DNA of 64,000 nucleotides. Origin: Actinomyces marmotae (GTDB taxonomy: Bacteria > Actinomycetota > Actinomycetes > Actinomycetales > Actinomycetaceae). The notes below the pieces were generated by a model. That model was not told the origin of the DNA and did not search any database. It worked only from the letters and a program-made list of their open reading frames with translations. The number at the start of each line of letters is the position of its first letter. The stretch's first letter is position 1. The stretch covers positions 2,046,001 through 2,110,000 of the forward strand of contig NZ_CP053642.1 of the NCBI RefSeq assembly GCF_013177295.1. Direction: 5' to 3'. Positions 1 through 8,193 of this stretch are shown here, in pieces. The position numbers and the translations under genes were made by a program.

Positions 1-16
1 CGCTTATGGTCATTCC

Positions 17-586
17 ATGAATGTACCCCGCCCGACCCCGCCCGCTCAGCCCTTCGCCCTGATCCCCGCCACCTACCTCCTCCTGCTGCGCGAGGCTCCC
101 GGGCAGGGGGCACCCTCGCTCCGCACGCGGGTGCTCCTGCAGTTGCGGCGCGGCACCGGCTACATGGACGGGCACTGGGCCTGCGGGGTGGCCGGGCATG
201 TGGACGACGGCGAGCCCGTCACCCGCACGGCCGCGCGCGAGGCCGCCGAGGAGGTGGGGGTCACTGTCGAGCCGAGCCTGATCGAACCACTGACCACGCT
301 GCACCGCTCGAACGACGTGGGCGGGGCGGCGCTGGAGCAGCGCGTCGACTTCTTCTTCACCGCGCGCTCCTGGACGGGCGAGCCACGGATCATGGAGGGC
401 ACGAAATGCGCGGGCCTGGAGTGGTTCGCCCTGGCGGACCTCCCCGACCCGGTCCCGCCGCATGAGCGGGCCGTCCTGGAGCGCCTCGCCACGGCTCTCG
501 ACGGCGGCGCGCCTGTGCCCGCGATCCTGCCCTTCGGCTTCGACGGCGAGCGGATCGCGCACTACGGGGTGGCGCGCCCGCACTGA
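17..586 (+). CDS. Nudix hydrolase
   Basis: A 189-residue Nudix-family pyrophosphohydrolase that should cleave a nucleoside diphosphate linked to another moiety. The Nudix box is complete: Gly60, five residues, Glu66, seven residues, then REAAEEVGV at 74-82, which supplies the Mg2+-binding glutamates. The preceding segment YMDGHWACGVAGHVDDGE fits the family's beta-strand and loop. The substrate cannot be read from sequence; the layout resembles the small NTP/ADP-ribose-type enzymes. The ATG at 17 is the first in-frame start in the window, so a start upstream of the window cannot be fully excluded. The gene stands alone and converges on the patatin-like gene. Confidence 0.9.
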   Translation: MNVPRPTPPAQPFALIPATYLLLLREAPGQGAPSLRTRVLLQLRRGTGYMDGHWACGVAGHVDDGEPVTRTAAREAAEEVGVTVEPSLIEPLTTLHRSNDVGGAALEQRVDFFFTARSWTGEPRIMEGTKCAGLEWFALADLPDPVPPHERAVLERLATALDGGAPVPAILPFGFDGERIAHYGVARPH

Positions 587-653
587 GGGAGGGGGCGGCC
601 TCAATGAGGGAGGGGGCGGTCGCCGTCAGCCGGCGCCCCGTCGCGGGCCCGGC

Positions 654-698
654 ACCGGCAGACCCAGCACCGGCAGGCCCGACACCGGCGGACCCAGC
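654..698. repeat. Short 15-bp tandem repeat
   Basis: Three ACCGGC-led units begin at 654, 669 and 684, an exact 15-bp spacing, in the gap between the convergent Nudix and patatin genes. The repeat ends at the patatin stop codon. A GAGGGAGGGGGCGG motif is also duplicated near 586-619. No function is evident. Confidence 0.6.
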
Positions 699-1643
699 TC
701 AGAGTCCGAGGAACGCCCTGATCGCGGGCATCTCCCGCCGGGCCTGAACGAGTCCCGCCTCGAAAGCGGTGGTGAGGCGGTCGTAGCGCAGCTCGCCGTT
801 GGCGATGTCCATGCGGTCGGGGCAGAACAGGTAGGCGCTGCCCTCGGCGCAGCGCCGCTCAATGTCCTCCAGGGCGGCGTTGTAGTGACGCGGGCGACTG
901 ATGAGGGCCTCGGCGGCCAAGGGGTACTGCCGCAGGAGCCGCCGGTAGACCTCGGGGCGCTTCTCCTCGGGCTTGCGGTAGCCGGCGGGGCGGGTGGAGA
1001 TCACCAGGAGGCGCTCATAACCGTCGGCGAGCGCGGCATCGGTCGCGAACCCCCCGGTGGGCCCGAGAGCGCCGTCGAGGTAGGGGGCGCCGTCGATCTC
1101 GACCACGGGCATGAGCACCGGCATGGACGCGGAGGCCTGGGCGCGGGCGAGGAGATCCGCGGGGGTGGGCATGTCGGAGCGGTGGAAGTAGGCCTGCTCA
1201 CCGGTGTCGCAGCGGAAGGCGCCCAGGACGAGCTCGGCGTCGGAGGCCTCGAGGGCCGGCCAGTCAACGGGCATCTCCTCGTCCGGGGCGGAGGTGCGTT
1301 GGTAGATGCGGTCGGAGTTGAAGTAGCCGCGCCCGCGGGCGAAACTGCCCCAGCCACCGGCGTCGCCGAGCAGCGGCATGGCGAGGTAGGCCTCGCGGGC
1401 GCGCCAGGTGTCGCGGGTGATCATGTTGACGGCGTTCGTCGCGCCGGCGCTAATGCCGCCCACCCATCCGAACTCCAGGCCCTCCTCCAGCAGGGCGCGC
1501 ACGAGGGCGCCGGTGTAGGCGCCGCGCATGCCGCCCCCCTCGAAGACAAGGGCGACGTCGTCGATCCGGGCGGTCACGGGAGCGGGGGCGTGCAGGGGAT
1601 GCCCGTAGGGGTAGTAGCCGGACTGCGGATTGCGGGAGGTCAC
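699..1643 (-). CDS. Patatin-like phospholipase
   Basis: A 314-residue patatin-family serine hydrolase, predicted to remove acyl groups from phospholipids or other lipid esters with a Ser-Asp dyad. The oxyanion-hole loop GGGMRG lies at residues 36-41. The nucleophile elbow GISAG has Ser65. The dyad aspartate is in YLDGALG at about residue 190. Length and motif order match the short bacterial patatin-like (RssA/YjjU-type) proteins. There is no signal peptide, so it is probably cytosolic. The start is GTG at 1643, preceded by a purine-rich GGAGGGAGGGG stretch. It is divergent from the old-yellow-enzyme gene, and three GACCGGTC sites lie between them. Confidence 0.88.
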   Translation of the reverse strand: MTSRNPQSGYYPYGHPLHAPAPVTARIDDVALVFEGGGMRGAYTGALVRALLEEGLEFGWVGGISAGATNAVNMITRDTWRAREAYLAMPLLGDAGGWGSFARGRGYFNSDRIYQRTSAPDEEMPVDWPALEASDAELVLGAFRCDTGEQAYFHRSDMPTPADLLARAQASASMPVLMPVVEIDGAPYLDGALGPTGGFATDAALADGYERLLVISTRPAGYRKPEEKRPEVYRRLLRQYPLAAEALISRPRHYNAALEDIERRCAEGSAYLFCPDRMDIANGELRYDRLTTAFEAGLVQARREMPAIRAFLGL

Positions 1644-1677
1644 GGCATCACGCTACCCCTCCCTCCCCTCCTCATCG

Positions 1678-1731
1678 AGACCGGTCGAAAACAGACGCGA
1701 GACCGGTCGAAATGAGGATCGAGACCGGTCC
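1678..1731. repeat. GACCGGTC array, 3 sites at 22-bp spacing
   Basis: Three copies of GAGACCGGTCGA-like sequence have their ACCGGTC cores at 1680, 1702 and 1724, exactly 22 bp apart. GACCGGTC is a perfect 8-bp palindrome. The array lies between the divergent patatin (start 1643) and old-yellow-enzyme (start 1839) genes. Members of the same family occur near 3059, 49525 and 57246. Confidence 0.85.
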
Positions 1732-1838
1732 GGCCCCCTATCCAGGCACCCTGTTCCCATGTTCCCCCAGAGAAGAACAGCGCTCCCCACCTCGCCTTTC
1801 CCCCGCGCTTGGGGCGCAGAGGGCCGTAGCGTCACGGC

Positions 1839-3011
1839 ATGAGCACTCCAGCCCTCCTCTCCCCCCTCCAGATCGGCCCACTGACCGCCCGCAACCGCCT
1901 GTGGCTGCCACCCATGTGCATGTACAGCGCTCAGGAGCACGACGGCGTCGCCACAGACTGGCACGTCCTGCACTACGGGACGCGCGCCGTCGGCGGCTTC
2001 GGCACGGTGATCGTCGAGGCCACCGCGGTCACCCCTGAGGGGCGGCTGTCCGAGTTCGACCTGGGCCTGTGGGATGACGCCCAGATCGAGGGGCACCGCC
2101 GCATCGTCGCGGCTATCCACGACGGCGGCGCACTGGCCGGGGTGCAGCTCGGGCACGGCGGCCGCAAGGCGGGCACGCCCCCGTGGCGGCCGGATGCGGC
2201 GGGCGCCCGCGCGGGGACGCTTCAGGGCTGGGACCTCGTGGCGCCCAGCGCGATCGCCTACCCCAGCGAGGGGCACGCGGTCCCGCGCGAGCTGGACGAG
2301 GCCGGGATCGCGCGGCTCGTGGAGGCCTTCGCCCAGGCCGCGCGCCGGGCGGCCGCCGCCGGTTATGACCTCATCGAGATCCATGGAGCGCACGGCTACC
2401 TGCTCCATGAGTTCCTCTCGCCACTGTCCAACACGCGCTCCGACGCCTTCGGGGGCGATGAGTCGGGCCGCCGCCGCTTCCCGCTCCAGGTGGTCGCCGC
2501 GGTGCGCCACGCCATCGACGACGCCGGGAGCTCGGCGGGCACTATCGACGGCGCTGAGGCGGGTGCCCCGCGGGCGCTCGGCATCCGCCTGTCGGCCACC
2601 GACTGGGCCGAGGGCGGGCTCACCGGCCAGGACACCGCGCGCTTCGCGGTCGAACTCGCGGCCGCCGGCGTTGACGCAATCCACGTGTCCACCGGTGGCA
2701 ACGTGCCCGGGACGGTGCCGGTGGGCCCTGGCTACCAGGTGCCCTACGCCGCGCAGGCGCGCGCCGCCCTGGCGGCCTCGGTCGCCGACGGCGGGCCGGG
2801 CGCGGGTGTCATCGTGGTCGCGGTGGGGGTGATCGACTCCGCGGCGCAGGCCGAGGCGATCCTGACCGCGGGCGATGCCGACGCGATCGCAGCGGGCCGC
2901 CCAGCCCTGCGGGACCCCTACCTGCCCGTGCGCTGGGCCCATGAGCTGGGTGTCAACGACTGGCGCGAGGCGGGGCTGCCCGTCCAGTACTGGCGCGGCG
3001 CCTGGCGGTGA
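1839..3011 (+). CDS. NADH:flavin oxidoreductase, old yellow enzyme family (YqjM-like)
   Basis: A 390-residue FMN-dependent ene-reductase of the old yellow enzyme family, a TIM barrel that reduces activated C=C bonds with NAD(P)H. The N-terminal PLQIGPLTARNRLWLPPMCMYSA segment contains the Cys of YqjM-type enzymes. HGAHGYLLHEFLSPLSNTR is the family's central signature. The C-terminal half has VDAIHVSTGG and the DADAIAAGRPALRDPYLP segment near the FMN phosphate site. Length is normal. ATG at 1839 is chosen because the family's conserved N-terminus begins there. No strong ribosome-binding site is visible, so translation may be leaderless. The physiological substrate is unknown. Confidence 0.93.
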   Translation: MSTPALLSPLQIGPLTARNRLWLPPMCMYSAQEHDGVATDWHVLHYGTRAVGGFGTVIVEATAVTPEGRLSEFDLGLWDDAQIEGHRRIVAAIHDGGALAGVQLGHGGRKAGTPPWRPDAAGARAGTLQGWDLVAPSAIAYPSEGHAVPRELDEAGIARLVEAFAQAARRAAAAGYDLIEIHGAHGYLLHEFLSPLSNTRSDAFGGDESGRRRFPLQVVAAVRHAIDDAGSSAGTIDGAEAGAPRALGIRLSATDWAEGGLTGQDTARFAVELAAAGVDAIHVSTGGNVPGTVPVGPGYQVPYAAQARAALAASVADGGPGAGVIVVAVGVIDSAAQAEAILTAGDADAIAAGRPALRDPYLPVRWAHELGVNDWREAGLPVQYWRGAWR

Positions 3012-3022
3012 AGGCCGGCCGA

Positions 3023-3057
3023 CGGCGCGCCGCCCCCCAGGGGCGGGCGGCGCGCCG
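3023..3057 (+). terminator. Hairpin terminator after old-yellow-enzyme gene
   Basis: A perfect 13-bp stem, CGGCGCGCCGCCC at 3023-3035 with its complement at 3045-3057, and a 9-base loop, begins 12 bases after the stop codon. There is no T-tract. This is usual for high-GC actinobacterial terminators. Confidence 0.7.
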
Positions 3058-3135
3058 AACCGGTCTCGGCGCTGTTTTCGACCGGTCTCGGTCCTAACAA
3101 CGACCGGTCTCGGCGCTGTTTTCGACCGGTCTCGG
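3058..3135. repeat. GACCGGTCTCG array, 4 sites at 22-bp spacing
   Basis: Four ACCGGTCTC cores begin at 3059, 3081, 3103 and 3125, each exactly 22 bp apart. They fill the gap between the convergent genes ending at 3011 and 3136. The spacer reads GGCGCTGTTTTC in units 1 and 3 and GGTCCTAACAAC in unit 2. Orientation is opposite to the copy at 1678-1731. Confidence 0.9.
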
Positions 3136-3552
3136 TCAGAGGGCGGTCTCGTAGAGCCAGCGGCCGGCGCGGCGGATGAAGCGGCCGCGCTCGACCAACT
3201 CGTCCTCCACGACCCCGCCGCGCCCGTCCCAGGCCCGGTAGCGGGCCACGAACTCCACGATGCCGGTCTCATCCGCCGCTCCCCCGCCGACCGTCTCCAC
3301 GATCCGCAGGCCCAGCCAGGCCGTTCCGGGGTGGCAGTACGGCCCGGGCGGGCGCGTGCGCGGGTGCCAGGTGCGGAAGATGTGGTCCTCATCACCGACG
3401 ACAAAAGCCGAGTACCGCGAGCGCATGAGGGCCTCGGCGGTGGGGGCGGGGGCGCCGTCATGGATCGGCTCGCAGCACGCGCCGAACACCGCGCCGCTCC
3501 CGCAGGGGCAGGGGTCGGAGGGGCGCGCCCCGGCGGTGCGCACGCCGCTCAT
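3136..3552 (-). CDS. YchJ family protein with SEC-C motif
   Basis: A 138-residue YchJ-type (UPF0225) protein. The N-terminus carries a SEC-C zinc-binding motif, PCPCGSGAVFGACCEP. The NTF2-like YchJ domain follows (AEALMRSRYSAFVVGDEDHIFRTWHP through VEFVARYRAWD). Its biochemical role is not established. The start is ATG at 3552, which overlaps the TGA of the upstream aminopeptidase gene as ATGA. This tight coupling argues for this start over a longer form from 3612, and for an operon with the M18 peptidase. Confidence 0.85.
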   Translation of the reverse strand: MSGVRTAGARPSDPCPCGSGAVFGACCEPIHDGAPAPTAEALMRSRYSAFVVGDEDHIFRTWHPRTRPPGPYCHPGTAWLGLRIVETVGGGAADETGIVEFVARYRAWDGRGGVVEDELVERGRFIRRAGRWLYETAL

Positions 3553-4907
3553 GCCCCGGCCCAGTAGGCGGCGAGCGCCTGGGCCAGCCATGGCCCATCG
3601 ACGACGGCGCACATCTCCCGCTGGGAGTGCATGGACAGGATCGGCTGGCCGACGTCCGCGGTGGTGATCCCGAGGCGCTGGGCGGTGATCGGCCCGATGG
3701 TCGTCCCGCAGGGCACGGCGTTGTTGGACACGAAGACCTGGTGGGGCACGCCCGCAGCCGCGCAGGCCCGCTCCCAGAGGGCCTGACCGATCGCGTCGGT
3801 GGCGTAGCGCTGCTGGGCGTTGATCTTGAGGACGGGCCCGCCGCCGAGCACGGGGCGCACGACGGGGTCGTGGAGCCGGTCGTAGTTGGGGTGCACGGAG
3901 TGCGCGGCGTCGGCGCTGAGGCAGGTCGAGCGCGCGAGCATCGCCTCGTGGGCCTCGCCGGTGATCCCCAGCGCCCTCGCCAGGCGCCGCAGGACCTGCT
4001 CGAGGAAGGGGCCGGCCGCGCCGGAGCGGGTGCCGGAGCCGACCTCCTCATGGTCGTTGGCGATCAGGACGACGACGTCGCCCGGGGCCGTGCCGCCGGC
4101 CGTCCGCCCGCCCTCGCCTGAGCACAGGGACTCCAGCGCTACCAGTGACGCGATCACGGAGCTGAGGTCATCCAGGCGGGAGGAGGCGATGAACTCAGCC
4201 CGGCGACCGAACCGGGCGGGGGCCTCGGTGGGATAGGTGAGGACGTCGTGGCCGGCGAGGTCGCCCCGCTCGATCCCGGCGATCTCGCACAGGTGGGCCT
4301 CGACGTCGTCGGCGGCACCCAGGGCCCAGATGGGGGCCAGGTGGGCCTGGCGGTCGAGGTGGAGGGAGTCGTTGACACCGCGGTCCAGGTGCGGGGCGAC
4401 CTGGGCGACGCGGGCGATCGGTCCGGTTCGCACGAGGTGGACGGCTCCGTCACGGGTGACGAGCCTCCCAGCCAGGCCGAGCTCGCGGTCGAGGAAGGAG
4501 TTGAGCAAGGGCCCGCCGTAGACCTCTGCCCCGATGAGCGCGAAGCCGTCACGGCCCATCTGGGCCGCCGGCTTGAGCATGAGGGCGGGGGAGTCGGTGT
4601 GTGAGCCGACGATCCGGAAGGCGCTGTCGCGCCCCGGAGCCTCGGGCAGGACCCAGGCGGCGATGGCGCCGTCGCGGACGGCGTAGCCGCGCCGGGGCGT
4701 GTCGGGCCCCCAGGGCTCGGTCTCGTCGAAGGAGGTGAATCCGGCGGCGGCCAGTCGCCGCGCGGCCTCGGCGGCGGCGTGGTAGGAACTCGGGGAGGCG
4801 GACACGTAGTCCATGAGTTCGCGGGCGTAGGCATCGACGTCGTGGAGCGCGCCGCGCGCGGTGGCCGCGGTTCCGGTGGGGGCGGGCGGTGCGGGTGTCT
4901 CTGGCAT
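3549..4907 (-). CDS. M18 family aminopeptidase
   Basis: A 452-residue M18 metalloaminopeptidase, a cytosolic tetrahedral-complex enzyme that removes N-terminal (often acidic) residues using two metal ions. Visible motifs are VGSHTDSPALMLKP (metal His and Asp), RGVNDSLHLDRQAHLAPI, ANDHEEVGSGTRSGA (catalytic Glu pair), CLSADAAHSVHPNYD (metal Asp) and PILSMHSQREMCAVVD near the C-terminus (last metal His). ATG at 4907 begins MPETPAPP and precedes the conserved YARELMDYVSASPSSYHAA. Longer upstream reading is low-complexity and unlike the family. It overlaps the YchJ gene by 4 bases. Confidence 0.93.
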   Translation of the reverse strand: MPETPAPPAPTGTAATARGALHDVDAYARELMDYVSASPSSYHAAAEAARRLAAAGFTSFDETEPWGPDTPRRGYAVRDGAIAAWVLPEAPGRDSAFRIVGSHTDSPALMLKPAAQMGRDGFALIGAEVYGGPLLNSFLDRELGLAGRLVTRDGAVHLVRTGPIARVAQVAPHLDRGVNDSLHLDRQAHLAPIWALGAADDVEAHLCEIAGIERGDLAGHDVLTYPTEAPARFGRRAEFIASSRLDDLSSVIASLVALESLCSGEGGRTAGGTAPGDVVVLIANDHEEVGSGTRSGAAGPFLEQVLRRLARALGITGEAHEAMLARSTCLSADAAHSVHPNYDRLHDPVVRPVLGGGPVLKINAQQRYATDAIGQALWERACAAAGVPHQVFVSNNAVPCGTTIGPITAQRLGITTADVGQPILSMHSQREMCAVVDGPWLAQALAAYWAGA

Positions 4908-5266
4908 GGCCGCATCCTCGCACCGATGATGAGCCGGCGCGGATGAGGACCTTGTTCCAGTCGACACGGCCATCATTCCCCCGCATGTGCCGCCAGACGC
5001 TCCCACGAACGTCACCGCCTCACAGACGAGGCTCTTGGCGGGCGGTGGCGGTCCTGTCTGAGGCGGCGGGAGCGGGGCTCGCCCGAGCCGCGCACCGGAG
5101 TCCCTCATCCTTCGGGCGGAGGGCGCGGATCCCGCTATCGGCCTGGAGGAGTTGGTCGCGGGGGCGCGGCTGGGCGAGACTGGGGCGGCATGGTGAGCGC
5201 CGCGAGCCACGGCTGGCGGCCCAGGACGGCTGGCGGCCCAGGACGCGAGCGCGAGGAAGGACTGGT
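4908..5266. other. Divergent intergenic region with a perfect 17-bp tandem duplication
   Basis: This 359-base gap separates the divergent M18 peptidase and GtrA genes. At 5211-5227 and 5228-5244 the sequence GGCTGGCGGCCCAGGAC is directly duplicated without a mismatch, just before the GtrA ribosome-binding site. No gene or clear promoter was recognised in the rest. Confidence 0.6.
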
Positions 5267-5857
5267 ATGTCGAGCACGAGGCCCGAGACCGCCGTCGAGA
5301 CGGGAAAGCCGAGCGCCGCGCGCGAGTCGGCCGCCCCCCTCAGCGGCCCGGCGGCCCCCGACGCGCCCACGACTCGCGCCTCGCGCGCCCCCGAGCGATT
5401 CGCCCGCTTCACCGGGGCCGTCCATCGCTTGATCCCGGCGGCACTGCGGCGGCTGGTCCCCGAGACCTTCATCGGCTACGCGGTCATCAACGGCTCAGCC
5501 TTCCTGCTCGACATCGCCTGCCTGAGCGTGTTCTACAACCACTTGCACTGGTGGTACTCCTTGGCGGTGACGGTGGGCTACGTGATTGCCGGGGTGTACT
5601 CGCTCCTGCTCAACCGCTGGCTCAACTTCCAGTCCCATGAGCACCTGGCGCTCCAGGGCGGCCGCTACTTCATCGGCCTGATCAGCCAGTACGTGATCTT
5701 CATCCTGGGGCTGTCCAGCCTGCTGCACTGGGTAGGGGTCAACGCGCTGGTGGCCCGGGTCGTCTCCGCCTGCTGCGAGGGCCTGTACCTCTACGTGTTC
5801 GTGCGCCTGTGGGTGTTCCGCGACTCGGCCCGGGACAAGGCCCCCGCCTCGGCCTGA
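5267..5857 (+). CDS. GtrA family membrane protein
   Basis: A 196-residue GtrA-like protein. The family is four-helix membrane proteins thought to flip or assist transfer of lipid-linked sugars for cell-surface polysaccharide. The first ~60 residues are a Ser/Ala/Pro-rich cytosolic extension. The GtrA domain follows: FIGYAVINGSAFLLDIACL, SLAVTVGYVIAGVYSLLLNRWLNF (with the family's N-R-W-x-F motif), YFIGLISQYVIFILGL and ARVVSACCEGLYLYVFVRLWVF. ATG at 5267 has a good GAGGAAGG ribosome-binding site. No glycosyltransferase is adjacent. Confidence 0.88.
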   Translation: MSSTRPETAVETGKPSAARESAAPLSGPAAPDAPTTRASRAPERFARFTGAVHRLIPAALRRLVPETFIGYAVINGSAFLLDIACLSVFYNHLHWWYSLAVTVGYVIAGVYSLLLNRWLNFQSHEHLALQGGRYFIGLISQYVIFILGLSSLLHWVGVNALVARVVSACCEGLYLYVFVRLWVFRDSARDKAPASA

Positions 5858-5963
5858 GCAGCGGCGCTGGGCCAAGCCGGCCGGGCCGAGCCCGACCGGG
5901 GCCCGAGCCCAACCTGGGCCTCCTCGGCCTGCCGCCTTCCCACCCCCTTGGCGCGCCCGCTGC

Positions 5964-6755
5964 TCACCAGTGGGCGCGCGTGGTCTCCGTGGGGCCGTCG
6001 AGCTCGGTGAACCCGGCGTCGACGACGCTCACGGGCCTGCTCGCCGCCTCCCATGCGGCGCGATCTGGGCGCTCGATGCGCACCCTGTAGCCGTCGGCCG
6101 CCCAGGCCTCCCGCAGCGCCTCGGGCATGCCCGCGCTCTCCCAGGCGAGTTGGGCGGCGTGGGCGGCCTGGGCGCAGAGCTTGCCGGAAGTCATCTCATG
6201 CAGGGGCGTGACCTCGATGGTCACCAGCGCCCCCGACGACGCCGATCCCGCCCCCAGGGAGATCCTCTCCGGCGCGCTGGCGGGGTCCTTCTCAATGGCG
6301 GCAGTCATGGCCGCCGGCGGGGGCGGGAGGGCGGCGCCGTCGGGGAAGTGGGTGCCCTCCACCTGGGTCTTGGCCAGCGGCGGTGGGAGAGGCCGGACGG
6401 GGCCGGGGACGAAGGCCCGCGCGGCGGCGCTGCCCCACCCCAGTGGCCCGTCCTGCTCCACGGTGACGCCGGGGAGCTCTTGGACCTCTTCCCAGCGCTT
6501 GCCCCGGGCGCGGCGCACGAGCTTGCGGATGCGGCCGTCGCGCCAGTGGTCGACGGCCTCGACCCAGGACCCGCCGGGGGCGCTGCGGGCATCGGCTAGG
6601 AGGCAGACGACGGCGCGGGCGGCGGCCTCGGCGACGTCGATCGACCGCGGCGGGGTGACCTTGTCATAGCGCACGGCGATCTGCATCGCCCAGGGGGTGG
6701 CGTGGTCCGGGCGCCCGGTGATGGAGTGGCGCCCGTCCGGGGCCGCGCCGATCAC
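5964..6755 (-). CDS. Peptidyl-tRNA hydrolase, PTH2-type
   Basis: A 263-residue protein with a C-terminal archaeal/eukaryote-type PTH2 domain. The signature HEMTSGKLCAQAAHAAQLAWES matches the PTH2 motif M-x-x-G-K-x-x-A-Q-x-x-H-A. The end VVDAGFTELDGPTETTRAHW matches the PTH2 D-A-G-x-T-x-(7)-T-x-x-A pattern. The N-terminal half (PWAMQIAVRYDKV) may be a diverged companion domain. The likely start is GTG at 6755, whose last two bases are shared with the upstream TGA (GTGA overlap); ATG at 6686 is an alternative. Either choice implies coupling to the Pr6Pr gene. A classical bacterial Pth is also encoded at 55779-56375. Confidence 0.8.
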   Translation of the reverse strand: MIGAAPDGRHSITGRPDHATPWAMQIAVRYDKVTPPRSIDVAEAAARAVVCLLADARSAPGGSWVEAVDHWRDGRIRKLVRRARGKRWEEVQELPGVTVEQDGPLGWGSAAARAFVPGPVRPLPPPLAKTQVEGTHFPDGAALPPPPAAMTAAIEKDPASAPERISLGAGSASSGALVTIEVTPLHEMTSGKLCAQAAHAAQLAWESAGMPEALREAWAADGYRVRIERPDRAAWEAASRPVSVVDAGFTELDGPTETTRAHW

Positions 6756-8011
6756 CAGCCGCCACCCGCGCCGGCCCGGGCGGCGGCCCGGGCGCGCTCG
6801 CCGCTGGCGACGATGGCGCCGCGGAAGCGGCCCAGTATCCACACCACGAGCGCCAGGACGAAGAACCCGCCGACGAGCGAGCCGATCCAGGCCAGCCAGT
6901 CGTCCTTATTCGGATCGAGGAACCTGTACATGGGGTGGCCGTTACGGCGGGCGTCCCACATGTACAGCAAGATGTAGGGCAGGAGGGCCATCGTCCAGGT
7001 CACGGGCGTGGAGAAGCGCAGGAGGTTCTGATTGCGCCCCACGAGGACCCAGTCCAGGGTCATGGCGGCGGGCAGGGCCAGGTGCGGGATCCAACTGATA
7101 GGCCGATCGAAGCCGCCTTTCATGATCAATCCGAAGACCAGCCCGGTGAACACCGCCATGACGACCGCCAGGCCCCGCGCCCACTGGCCGAACGCGCGCA
7201 GCCCCAGGCTGAAGGCGCCCGCGCGGCCCACGAGCGGCTCAAGGAGGGCTCCCGCCACGATCACGAGGACAACGGCGTTGCTCAGGGTGGTGAAGAAGCG
7301 GAGTTGCCCGAGGACGAGGGCGTGCCCGCCGACAATCCGGTCGGCGCGCAGCACCGGATCGAGCTGGAGCCAGAGCCCGTAGCCCGCGAGCCCGGTGATG
7401 GAGGCGCGCCAGATCCAGGCGAGCATGACGGCGTACCAGGAGGGCCCTGGACGGGCGGGGAGCGGTTGGAGGCGCTGCGGGGCCGGGGCGCCCATGGGAA
7501 GTCCCGCGGGCATCATCGGTGGGGCCTGCTGGTAGGGCGGTGGCATCGCGGGCCCCGTGGGCTGCGGGTAGGACGCGGGCAGGGACTGGTAGGTGGGGGC
7601 CTGCTGGGCGACAGGAGGCAGGTAGGCGGTCTCCGCGGGCATCTGAGGCGCCCGAGGGAGCCGGGGTGCCGGGTCGGGGTAGCCGACCATCCCGGACAGG
7701 ACGGCGTCGCGGGGCAGGGCCATCGTCTGGGCGAGCGGCGCCTCGGCGGGGGTGGCCGCGCCGTCGGGAGCGGCATCGGCGCCGCTGGAGCCGTGGGCGC
7801 CGCCCATGACGCCATAGCCCTCGATCCCCTCATCAGCGGAGAAGACGTCCGTGGCGACGGCGTCGGCGGCCTCGTCGCCGAGCGCGCCCGCCTCGCCGGC
7901 GGAGGGCATCGACTGGGTCGCCTGGCCGGGCCAGGAGCCGTAGGGCCGTGGGGCCCCTGGCGACTCGCCGTCGGGCCGCGGGCTTAGGTGCTCAGCTCGG
8001 TTCTCGCTCAT
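6752..8011 (-). CDS. Pr6Pr family membrane protein with Pro-rich N-terminal region
   Basis: A 419-residue protein. Residues 1 to about 190 are a hydrophilic, Pro/Gln/Ala-rich tail (QPTGPAMPPPYQQAPPMMPAG). About six predicted membrane helices follow, starting at WYAVMLAWIWRASITGLAGYGLWL. The second helix region LGQLRFFTTLSNAVVLVIVAG carries the F-F/Y-T-x-x-S-N motif of Pr6Pr proteins, and LPYILLYMWDARRNGHPMYRFLDP fits the family's end. Function is unknown. ATG at 8011 starts MSENRAEHL. The gene is divergent from the M48 protease and overlaps the PTH2 gene. Confidence 0.75.
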   Translation of the reverse strand: MSENRAEHLSPRPDGESPGAPRPYGSWPGQATQSMPSAGEAGALGDEAADAVATDVFSADEGIEGYGVMGGAHGSSGADAAPDGAATPAEAPLAQTMALPRDAVLSGMVGYPDPAPRLPRAPQMPAETAYLPPVAQQAPTYQSLPASYPQPTGPAMPPPYQQAPPMMPAGLPMGAPAPQRLQPLPARPGPSWYAVMLAWIWRASITGLAGYGLWLQLDPVLRADRIVGGHALVLGQLRFFTTLSNAVVLVIVAGALLEPLVGRAGAFSLGLRAFGQWARGLAVVMAVFTGLVFGLIMKGGFDRPISWIPHLALPAAMTLDWVLVGRNQNLLRFSTPVTWTMALLPYILLYMWDARRNGHPMYRFLDPNKDDWLAWIGSLVGGFFVLALVVWILGRFRGAIVASGERARAAARAGAGGGW

Positions 8012-8193
8012 GGAAGGGATTGTCGCGCGCCATCGCCGTCGGCGCCATGGCGGGCGCGCGGTGACGGGGAGCGCGCCCCTGCGCGACGGTCGTCTTGGCG
8101 GCGGTGCGCCCCTCCCCCAGATCGAGGCGCGCCGGTGGCGCATCCACCTGCGGGATGACCACTTCATCCGCGAAGCCCATTACGGTGCCGCGT

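Noticed and set aside
3549..5210. Longer M18 aminopeptidase from an upstream start
   Set aside because: The extra ~100 residues are composition-driven and extend into the divergent promoter region. The family's N-terminus begins near MPETPAPP.
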